Shown piece after piece: positions 1 through 10,100 of a stretch of 10,398 nucleotides of DNA. Below the pieces are notes generated by a model. The model did not search any database. It had not been told where the DNA came from and saw only the letters and a program-made list of their open reading frames with translations. The DNA comes from Phoronis ovalis. Its lineage: Eukaryota > Phoronida > Phoronidae. Location of the stretch: NCBI GenBank assembly GCA_028565635.1, contig JAOXYB010064090.1, positions 1 to 10,398 on the forward strand. Direction: 5' to 3'. The stretch's first letter is position 1. Each line of letters opens with the position of its first letter. Made by a program: the position numbers and the translations under genes.

Positions 1-226
1 GGTTTGTATCAGTCAGTTTGCGTAAAAATGGATTGCTACTCAAATATTTTAAAATTTTGGATTGCTACCCTAATATTCACATAATTTGGATTGCTACTAT
101 TATATTTCAAAAAATTTGGATAATTGGGTTTTCTCAGTACCGCACGCTAAAATTTTGGATAGGGTTCCGCGGCACATCCCCATAGTCAAAAAACCTTGAG
201 TACCCCCCGGGCACACACCCCCATCC
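1..226 (-). repeat. Repeat element fragment with ~29-bp tandem units
   Basis: Three tandem units starting TGGATTGCTAC lie at 29-57, 58-86 and 87-116 (29, 29, 30 bp), followed by a decayed unit near 117 and related AAAATTTTGGAT at 150-160. At 164-226 a GC-rich piece contains GGCACATCCCC and ACCCCCCGGGCACAC. Read on the minus strand (GGGGTGTGTGCCCGGGGGGTACTC) it resembles ends of repeats I recall from cnidarian and other marine invertebrate genomes; that is recollection, not a search. It runs off the left edge. Confidence 0.55.
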
Positions 227-375
227 CAAAATATACTCACTAAAATATCCTTCCTTTGCGGAATCCCACAGCCCATGGTCACCGGTCTATATAGTCTTAT
301 AGATTACACAGGAGGCCGTATAGATAGTATAAATTTATTTATTTAAAAATATAACGACACATGCTTGTCAGGTGA

Positions 376-431
376 CCGTGCCACATCCCCTTGAACAAGA
401 CGTACTATTTAGAGTATTTACTCCCGGGTAT
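376..431 (-). repeat. Second, diverged copy of the CACATCCCC...CCCGGG repeat
   Basis: CGTGCCACATCCCCTTGA at 377-394, then AGAGTATTTACTCCCGGG at 411-428, parallels CGCGGCACATCCCC, GAGTACC and CCCGGG at 168-212 in the same order. It looks like a relic of the same repeat family. Confidence 0.4.
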
Positions 432-600
432 TTACTATTAAATGTTGCTTTCTTCCACCATTTTCCATAAATAAAAAATTTAGATACATGTGATCCACTG
501 GCACTGTATAAAATTATAGATCAACTGGTTTCTATACCAAAAAATAAGTATGCTAACAAAAATCTTAGGACTTTGAAGTAATTTAGCACTGGTAGTGGTT
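432..600. other. Upstream AT-rich intergenic DNA, nothing recognised
   Basis: No conserved ORF, RNA gene or clear repeat is seen between the left repeats and the microsatellite. The same holds for 227-375 and 717-852. Confidence 0.5.
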
Positions 601-603
601 TAT

Positions 604-716
604 ACTCTACTACTCAGTACTAGTACTAGTAGGGAGTAGTAGTAATATAAAACTACTTTAACTTAGTACTAGTAGTAGTAGTAGTAGTAGTACTACTAGT
701 ACTAGTAGTAGTACTA
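604..716. repeat. AGT/ACT trinucleotide microsatellite with self-complementary runs
   Basis: The run mixes (AGT)n with (ACT)n blocks, e.g. TAGTAGTAGTAGTAGTAG followed by TACTACTAGTACTAG at about 670-715. AGT and ACT are complements, so adjacent blocks can fold back on each other. It ends about 240 bp before the start codon. Confidence 0.85.
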
Positions 717-842
717 GGCTCACCTGCAAGGTTTTTGGCAAACTTCTACTCCAACTGGAATTTTTTCACAATCATTACTCATAAAGGTATCTTCTGGCAA
801 TGCGTTCTCTAAATCAGTAACCTGTTCCATAACAATATATTT

Positions 843-852
843 TATATTTCAG
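843..852 (+). promoter_or_regulatory. Possible 3' splice acceptor in the 5' leader
   Basis: TATATTTCAG|GAAG looks like an acceptor about 100 nt before the start codon. It could join an upstream noncoding exon or a spliced leader. No matching donor can be identified in the window. Confidence 0.25.
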
Positions 853-914
853 GAAGTTTGATTTAAAAAGGTAGAGTTGTTCAAGATTTTCAAGCTGCCC
901 GCCATAAAAACATC

Positions 915-924
915 TATCGCGAGA
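915..924 (+). promoter_or_regulatory. TATCGCGAGA element, near match to the TCTCGCGAGA core promoter motif
   Basis: Nine of ten bases match the palindromic TCTCGCGAGA element of TATA-less, CpG-type animal promoters. It lies 31 bp before the start codon, in the locally CpG-richer stretch around 900-1050. It may therefore mark the transcription start region. Confidence 0.4.
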
Positions 925-938
925 TGTCACGAGAATAG
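924..938 (+). promoter_or_regulatory. Four-codon upstream ORF (MSRE-stop)
   Basis: ATG TCA CGA GAA TAG lies 17 nt before the main ATG, in a different frame. It has G at -3 but T at +4, so its context is weaker than that of the main start. It matters only if transcription starts upstream of 924. Confidence 0.35.
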
Positions 939-955
939 GTCAGAGGTTATAAAGA

Positions 956-1133
956 ATGGCCGCGAAAAGAAAATCAGATGTTCTCGTTCCCAGCTCCCAG
1001 CAAAACGGCGATCCGCGACCGTTCAAACGGCAACACGTTGGGTCCGAAGATTATTTACAATGGGATTCTTCGGATGTATGTGAATTTTTACAAGAAAACG
1101 GGGTAGAAGCGGAGATTATCAGCTATTTTATTG
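956..1133 (+). CDS. SAMHD1: SAMHD1 exon 1: start codon, NLS-like tail, first half of SAM domain
   Basis: Encodes residues 1-59 plus one base of G60. MAAKRK carries a basic cluster like the short N-terminal NLS of vertebrate SAMHD1, and a second basic patch (RPFKR) lies at 21-25. The SAM domain opens around [15 protein letters not shown] (31-45), with the typical W before its first helix. The start at 956 has A at -3 and G at +4. The donor after G1133 is GTAAAT. The frame would also read on into the intron and stop after one more codon (K, then TAA). Confidence 0.92.
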
Positions 1134-4100
1134 GTAAATAATTTTGAATTTCTGCTGCTACTGTCAGAATTTTTAGCGCCAAATGTTTTTAAATGCAAAA
1201 CATCGTTTCTGAAATATTGTGATTATAGGTATATCTAAGGTCCACATATACTAAACAAATCCAAATTAATGCTTAAGTGTAGAGTATTAAATAAATTGTG
1301 ATACATAGTTAGAATCCGTCTAGATACTCAGTAGACTGCCATGGTACGACCCATGGTACCGGTAGGCCTGCAAGCCGGCTAGTATAGTATACGGGTGGAA
1401 AATTTTGAATTTGGATTGTGTACCTTTTTTAGTCTTTTATTTTGGACAGCTACATTTTCAAAAAATTGCTTTTCTGCTTGCAGCAAAAGATTCGGATCCT
1501 GCTAGTTTATTATCTCAATCTAAATAAAAGTACATTTTTTTCTATACATGCACTCATGCAATCTGTAAAGTACACTTGCACGGTCAGCTTGTATCCGGTT
1601 GTATGATTCGTTAATTGTATTTTTTAAATGTACCCAACAACTCACATATAAAAACAATGAAATATGCACAACAGATATGTTTACTTTATAGATATATCCT
1701 ATAGATATTATGAAAATATATATACTCTTGAGTAACCGACCTTCATTATCTGCACCGTTTCTGATATATGTGCTTCACCAAGCAAGGAGCATATGTATCA
1801 GAAACGGGTGGGAATACTGATTGTCGGTTAACTTAGAGAGCTATGATATAATTCTCAATGTTTTTAACATACTCCAATTTGCCAGCCAATTTGTATGTTT
1901 TTGAGTCAATTGTTTTGCTTTTGACTTTTAATTTTGGAGGTGAGGTATAGTCCTGTAAATTAAAATCAATAATGTTAATGTAACATGCAAGAAGACAAAA
2001 TTTGACTTTCTTGTGATATTAAACATTGTCATAACAGCTGGGCTATTATATCAGTTTTATGGGCATTTAAAAATGCTTTAAACTAGTGAATTAATATTGG
2101 CTTAAATTTAAAGATTTATTAAATATTATACAGTATGTTAAGGCCACTCTGTAAATTGTTTATTCATTTAATTCTCGTCTCATTGATTTAATATATAGTT
2201 TATATGTGTGTGTAGTCTCTAATTTAATGATTATTAAGTGATTTTTATTTTTAGGAGAAGGCATTGATGGATATGTTTTACCTGAGCTAAATGAGGAACG
2301 ATTAGAGAGAATGGGTCTAGAGTGAGTTTTCATTGATCACAGCTTGTTTACAGTTTTGAAATATACACAAACCTCTTCTAAAATATGATACAAGCACTAG
2401 ATCTGATATGTTATCTTGGGAAAGCACTCTAATAGTGGTCTGTAACTCATTATTTGCTATGTTGGTAAATGACCCTGATAATGGCACATGTTGTCCTGAA
2501 ATTAACTGTTTATTCAAAGCTGCTGTCAGTGTGCTTCAAGTTTGATTCACACATGTTTCCTATTCAGACAGGAAAGGAATTATGATAAATTAATAGTAAT
2601 TGAAATCTTGTTGGAAACAGTCATGTGACTAGCCAAAATTTATCCATAAAACTCATATACCCCTTATTTAGGCCTCTAGTTAAATTGTACTGAAACCATG
2701 GTAACATATATGCCTGCATAAAAGAGAACCAATCACCAGGTACAGTAAAAAAACAGAAGGTTTTAGAAAATGTTGCTAAATGAGTGTTACATTTCTTGTC
2801 TTTCTTTATGGAAATCATTGCACTTTTATTTTTTCCAATTTTTTTTTGTGGTAGTCAATACTTTTGGGGACTTAGGCAATAGATCGTAAATTAATTATTT
2901 AATTACATTGTAGCACAATGGGTAAACGATTGAAAGTGCTAAAGATTATTCAGCAGCTTTGTGGAGAACCAAGCATACGTACTACTACACATAATCCAGC
3001 CATTGTGGAAAATATGAAGGTAAATAGTGAATGGTGACAGCATTAAATTTATGTTATGCTAGCTCATACAAAAAAAGTCTGCAATTTGTTCAGGGCATTT
3101 GAATTTAAGGTCATGAAACATATATACTTTGTTTGACATTTGCATTTGGGGTTTACACAAAGGTATCATTATTACTTGAGTATGCATACAGTGTTTTGTG
3201 ACATTTCCTGTCTGGATGATTCTAGCAAAGTCTATACATTGTTCACAAAAAATAACTTTTTTGTAAATATTTCTGATTTATAGCACCTAGTATGATGTTT
3301 AAAGCATTTGCAAGTATTGTGACAGTTGCGAGTGGTAAAAATGTGAAAACCTAGACTTCGGTGGAAATGGCTACTTGTAAAATTAATAAGAAATCAGTTC
3401 AAAGACTGTCATCAAAAACGACTACCTCAAGTTAAAAGACAAAGAAAGTGATGTGCTGTGTACACAGTAGTTCATAATATTTAATTAATCACATTAAAAA
3501 TTGTTTCTCTTGTAGATTTTTAATGATTCCATTCATGGCCATATTGAATTACATCCACTGTGTGTGAAATTAATAGATACACCACAATTCCAGCGCTTAA
3601 GGCATATTAAGCAGCTAGGCGGGTGTTACTACGTCTTCCCTGGAGCTTCCAACAACAGATTTGAACATAGTTTAGGGTAAGAACATGTTTTTTCACTGGT
3701 GGAGTTTGAATAATAAACTTACATTCTTAAAAATTGTAACCTGTTATCAACCTCACTCTATCAGAATTAAAGAATTACTAATTCATTTTTTTTATCCTTA
3801 CAGAGTTTGCTACTTAGCTGGTAAACTTGTAAGAGCTCTTCAAAATCGACAACCAGAACTGCACATTACAAACATAGATTGTCTGTGTGTTCAAATAGCT
3901 GGACTGTGCCATGATTTAGGACATGGACCATTCTCTCATATGTTTGACGGCAAATTTATTCCCATGGTGAGAAAGGATATTAAATGGAAGGTTAGTACAA
4001 GTATGGCTATAATTTATCGGAATTTGTGTCTAAATTGTAGCAATTTGCAATATGCATGTGGAGATGCAATTGATATGAAATTTAAATAATAGATGTAGTA

Positions 4101-7100
4101 ATCATGTTACATAATTATGTCTGTTAGTGGAACATATCTTGAAATCTTTAAGTTTCTATGGAAATAACAATACGTCAGAAATTACAAACCAAATTCAATT
4201 GGTTTTCCAGTTCTTTATTATCAATTTTTAAAAAAAAATTACTCCAAAGAAACTGCACAATTTTTAGTCTTATTATTATGAAAAACTAATCACAAAAAAA
4301 AAATGTTGCCAATTTTGTACAACTTTTGCAGCATGAAGAAGCATCTGTAAAAATGTTTGAGTATTTGTTGGAAGATAATGATCTGATATTGGAGTTTGAA
4401 AAGTATGGTCTTACAGAAACAGACAGAAAGTTTATTAAAGAACAAATAGCTGGGCCTCTTGAAAACGATAATCATGGCAAACAGATAAAGGTAACATTGT
4501 GTCATGTTTGTCAATTGGATTCCAAAAACACAGCTTTTGCCTATCTTTGGTTTTATTTGTGTTGGGTTAAGTGATAAATGTACATTTTACGTGCCTGTAT
4601 GCATCTCGGGACTGAATTAAGAGTAAAGTGGCCTTTATTAATAACTTGTGCTCAAAAATTAAATTGTTTTGTAGCTATGTCAGTATGTTGGCAGAGGACC
4701 AGAAAAAAGTTTTCTGTATGAGGTAAGTAATTTATAGGCATTATATTTGGGCCAGCATTGCGGTTACATCGGTTGTGACCTTACGCTAACTGAGCTATTT
4801 CTCCTGCAATATAATCTATCATAATATATTGTAACACAACTGCAGAGATTTGCCGGGTGGGAGTTAAGTTGTACATGCCATGGTCCATGTAGGAGCTTAG
4901 ACTACATATAAGAAAACAAGACTGCAGTATATTATTTTGGCTAATCACATTACTTTCACACAGCAGCATGCAATTTGCTGCTTTCCGTCTGCACCGATGC
5001 AATAACTTTATGGATTCCAACTTTTGGTTGGAAGCCATAATAATAGAGCTTTTAAAGAATCTTAAATACAAGCTATGAGTAAAGTGTGTTCAATACCATT
5101 AAAGCAAGATGTAAAAAAAACAAGATAGTAATCCATACTATATAGACATTTCTATAAAAAAAAAATCAAGTTATTTGGTTTTAGTTCATGCACAAATACA
5201 CACACATCGCTTGTATCAAAGAGGCTTTTAAGATTCTCAAAAAGTCTCTATAATAGCAGTAAAATGTAGAAAGTTAGAGAATTGTTTCAACCATAAATTT
5301 AGTGAAAAACAGAATTATCCTGTAAGCACATAAACAAAATTTATCAGTCTGCTGAATCGACATTAAATGAACATTCATTTTGATAGAGAATTGTTTCTTG
5401 TGTTTGTGGTTCAGTTTGTAACTATGAAAAATAGACTCACTAGGTTGCAGTTTATTTTCCACAGATTGTTGCAAACAAACGCAATGGTATTGATGTTGAT
5501 AAATGGGATTATTTTGCGAGAGATTGTCACCATCTTGGCATCAATAATGGCTTTGACCATAAAAGATTCATGAAGTTTGCACGAGTTATTAAAGTTCAGG
5601 GAGAGTTACAAATCTGCACAAGAGATAAGGTTAGTTTGTTTCAAGCAACATTGCTTAATATACAGTACATGCAACATTCTTTCCCACAAAATGTTAGGTG
5701 CATAATTCTTAGCCAAACAAACATAGAGAATTTTTGGTCCGTGATTTCTGCACTTAGTTTAAATTTTTTGGAAAACAATGTAACGCATAAGATAATGATA
5801 TATTAGACCACTAACAAATACTAGATGGCGCATGGAAATGAACACAATCAATCCTACAATTCTTTGCATTTATGAATGAACCATACCAGTACATAGAGAG
5901 TTGTCAGATTGACTACATTTGTTTTGTAACATCACATTGTGTCAAAAGTCTTGTTATACTTGGTAATAGCCTACTTTGGTATAGATGGGGGGTAGGGCTG
6001 AATCAAATATTTGATCTATTGTAGAAGTTTAATGTAATTGCCTGCTTGGTACTCCTCTTGTGTAAACAAATCTTACAGCTAACAATGACATGGAATATTA
6101 AACAATAGATTCAGAGAGGGTTTGAATCTAGCTATATATTCTTATGCAGGAAGTCCAGAATTTGTATGATATGTTTGCAACGCGACAATCCTTACATCGA
6201 CGCGCCTACCAACATCCTGTTAGCAAAGTTGTTGATCAGATGTGAGTACCAAGTTGTGCTTTCTTCAATTTTACTGTGTAATATGTGTTGTGTATTACTT
6301 TCAGTTAACAAATGTTTCTTATACACTTGAACACAGGTCTCACAGCAAGCATAGTATTGACTTGCTCTTTATATGGTTGTCATCTGTGTTCAAATATGTA
6401 TAGAATTATTTGTCAGGGCTGTTCCATTAAAATTATCATGGAGGGGGACCTGAAAATGTTTAAGAAGTAATTCCAATTGGTTTCACCCATTAAAATCAAT
6501 ATTCATGCTACACTGTTCTGTAATTGAAGTTTTGTACAACCCTCTCACCTCAGTTATAATAGTCTTCAGGTAATTTTAAACAGAACAGCCCTCATGTGGA
6601 TGTGTAGCTTCGTTACATTAGTTCTTTGTTGTTTAGGAAGTTTGCTCTGTTTATGAAATGTTTCATATCCGCAGCCAATTGCACAGAGAGGTTTATCAAC
6701 ATAATATCAAATTGTCAATTGAGCACATGTAAGTAGTTTAAACACAACCTGTAATTTGGGATAATCTCATAATTTTGTTAATAGTTAACTACTGCACACA
6801 CTAGGTGGCATAGAGAAAAAAAAATATGATCCCACATTTCGCAGTTTTCTAAAGGATAGATCACACAACTGCAAAATATGGAAAACTGTGGGAACCTAGC
6901 ACATGTGAAAATGGTATGTTGTGGCAAATTGCAGTTTATGTACTATTAATATTCGTAATGAAATCGAGACCATAATGGAATAGAAAATTATGCAATCTTT
7001 CGGAGCTTGCAACATCATCTCAACTTTACTGTTAGTTGTGGTGGCCTCTGGTGAGGATTAGAAAGTGACAAAAGTTATTTATGTGATTTCTTTACCGCCT

Positions 7101-10100
7101 GTAGATTTTTCCACACAGATGATATTACACACTAGGTGGTCCTAGAATGGTGAATATTTCTTGCCTATTTGCATTCCTTAAAATTAACCCTCTTTAAACC
7201 TAAAAGTATTCAGAAGCATCTTAAATCTTGTTTTAATCTTACGCATGTTATATTTTGATGCACATTGAATGTATTGTCCTTCAGGATAGACACCCATAAT
7301 ATGTTTCTGGATACTGTATGCTGGATTACAAAAATGTTAACATTTAGTAAAATTATGTATCTTTAAGCTGTTAGATATTATTCCAAGAAATTTCAGTTAA
7401 ACAGTTGTATGTCTATTTATCTTGTTTGTTGTTTCCATGGTGTTTCTAATTTTGGAAGCATTGTTTTTTATTTTAATTTTAGGATATCGGAAGCATTAGT
7501 TAAGGCAAATGATTATATCAAAATTCCTGGGAAAAAAGGGTAAGTAATACAAAACACGCTGGCATCAAACATTTCAATGTTGTGAAATGGATATTGTAAT
7601 AACACGGATGTAGTGTGAACAAAATAAGGACTTAAATTTTTAGTACAAGTCATCAATTTGTTTAGTTTTCCCATTCTGGCTATTCATATCATCATCTAAA
7701 TTGTCATTTTCACAGGTTTAAACCCATCATTTAAAATATGACCAGTTATTGCATTAGTCTTGACTGTTTATATATGTCAAGTATGATTTTAACCTCATCA
7801 CCACAAGGTGAATCTATTACTGACAATTTACTAAACTAATAGGGTCGATTTTTCGTGCGACAGAATATAGTCATATCCTATGGATTAGTTACATTATGAA
7901 CTGTGTTATGTTCAGTAATGCTGTTATGTATTGCGTCTGTTTTCCATTAGGAATTGTTTTTAGAGTGCTCCAACCAGCAATTTTAAATAGCAGACTTGTA
8001 GGTCTTTGAATATAAGCCAGTTTTTGCATTCATTTATATTTTGTTGTTGTATTTTTAGAAAATTATTGAAGATGTCAGAATGTATTGATGACATGGTAGC
8101 TTACACTAAACTAACAGATCACATATTTCATCAAATACTCTATTCTCCTCTACCAGAGATGGAGGAAGCACAAAAAATATTGAGAAATGTTGAGAAAAGA
8201 AAGCTATACAAATGTGTTGGACAGACTCAGCCAAAGCATGATTCTGTCTCTCTGTCTGAGGTATTTATTGTTATTTTGTGGGTCATTGTGTTACCTTTTC
8301 TGGAAATTGAAACTCGGCTACTCAATCTTCTGTCATATAGGTATTATAATCTGAAGCCACAACGTCCATTCATCTGCCGTCTGCTCTGCATTAGCTTATG
8401 TCATAATGTTTGGTTTTTGAGTAACCCTTACGGAGACCGATGTTCATTTGATGCCAGAAACTACACACCGACAAGTGCTACATGGAATTATTTCTTTCAG
8501 GAGCAGACTTGTAGAATGCCTGGTGAGATAGCTACTGCTGTTCCCATTGAAGATTTATGTTCTGAAGTTAGACAATTCTCGGATGACGTTGAAGAGACTA
8601 GCATTCAGCCACTTCAAGAGGAAGATTTTGTTGTACTGGTAAGTTAAAGGGAATATGCAATATTGAATTCTGTTATTTTAGACACATCATTTAAAGTTTG
8701 CGTGTGGTTATGTATGATGATGGACATTTCATTTGTTTGTTTTTTTTAATTGGTTTCTTATTGATGAGATTGGCAATTGGAGTAAAGTATATTATTGTGT
8801 TTTGCTAAAAGATGCTGTAATTTTATTAAGTAATTACAGCTAATGGCATTAGCTGTATGTAAATTCCACCAAGTAATTTGTGCATTAAAGCCTAAGCTTG
8901 ATCTTTTACAAGTTCTTCTTACATAACAGGCTACAATAACTGTAATTGGCACCTGAATAGTATATTGACAAGGGTTGGTAAAGAGATCTCAACACACAAA
9001 ATGAGGTCTTTCACACAACAGTAACCAAGTATTTCAAAATTGAATGCATATTTCTACACATGCTATGGCATCAAATTTTTATGCCAACTCAGTTTTATCG
9101 CTGCAACTGTACTTCTAAAACGTATATGCTTCATATTAATAATATGCAATTCCTTTCGCCCAAATAGCCAATTGAAACAGCGTGATATGATGATTCTCAA
9201 AATCGTCATGTCCTTGTTCAGTGCTACCTTGGGCTTTAACAGTAAATCATAGAGACTATTGAGATATTAATGTTTTTAAATTTCATGTAGATTGTGAATC
9301 TGGATTATGGGATGAAAAAAGAGAATCCGATTGACAAAGTGCGATTTTACTCGAAAAATAATCCCGAAGTGCCTATTCAATTTAGAAAAGACGAGGTATG
9401 CCTGTTATGTAATGTTGTTTTCAAATAAGGAATATTAAGATGTCATTTTATCTCAGTTTTTGGTAACGAGATAAATATGCACCCCTTTAGAGAGGAAATT
9501 GTTTTTAAAAAATCATGCTTCCAATACGAGGAGTATGTATGTATGTATGTATATAATGAATTCACTTTACTTGACTCACTGGAAATATCTAGACTGGTAT
9601 AAATTCATTATCATGATTATATTACTAACACTACTCCTGCTCTTAGAATTCTATTAATTTATGCATCATTTCGCGATAGGTGTCTAAAATGTTGCCTCAA
9701 ACATTTGCTGAGCAGCATATACGGGTATTCTGTAAGAAATTGGACCCAGTCAGTTTATTGATTGCTAAAATATGTTTCAACAAATGGTGTGAACTCCGTG
9801 GCGATATGGATCCACCAAAGGTATGACATTTGTGACAGTTCCACTTTTGACTTATTAACGTTACATGAATATCACTAGTTCTCTCCTGTCACAGTTTACT
9901 ATGTACGAGATCAAAGTACACAGATGTGCAAATACTGTATTCATTAGATATTATAAAGCACTTAGAATCTTCATATGAACAGTTTTGAATTATAATTTGT
10001 ATGTAATGAGACAATTCAAGAATGAACATTTCCCTAGCAAAGGGTTAACCTTTATATATTCATATTTTTTGTATCGTAAAATATTTTTTTAATATAATTA

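Larger units (their letters stand above)
1134..2254 (+). other. Intron 1 (1121 nt)
   Basis: The longest intron, GT-AG. It contains a doubled CCATGGTAC at 1339-1347 and 1351-1359, sequence related to the left-edge repeat near 1393-1461, and a hairpin at 1733-1830. No coding potential is seen. Confidence 0.85.

Noticed and set aside
948-953. TATAAA as a TATA box
   Set aside because: It lies 3-8 bases before the start codon, too close for a promoter TATA box of this reading frame.
877-1083. Upstream overlapping 68-codon ORF
   Set aside because: It begins at a non-ATG codon in another frame and overlaps exon 1, whose SAM homology fixes the real frame.
3685-4089. 134-codon ORF starting MFFHWW
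   Set aside because: Only 3804-3990 matches SAMHD1. The extensions are intron sequence beyond a clear acceptor and donor.
4751-4808. A functional tRNA gene on the minus strand
   Set aside because: Only the A box fits. No anticodon arm, acceptor stem or proper B box is present.
4781-5071. 96-codon minus-strand ORF
   Set aside because: It lies in intron 7 and has no recognisable domain. Its C-terminal end overlaps the tRNA-like A-box sequence, so it is likely chance.
6729-7482. A third copy of exon 9
   Set aside because: No LHRxxYQH-like segment with splice sites was found here or in intron 8.
8006-8647. A 213-codon + strand ORF as a gene of its own
   Set aside because: It is exons 11 and 12 joined through the in-frame open intron 11, with upstream intron sequence at its start. 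The first and middle parts do not match SAMHD1.
9040-9252. 70-codon + strand ORF in intron 12
   Set aside because: No domain or similarity to SAMHD1 exons; ordinary intron sequence between a good donor and acceptor.
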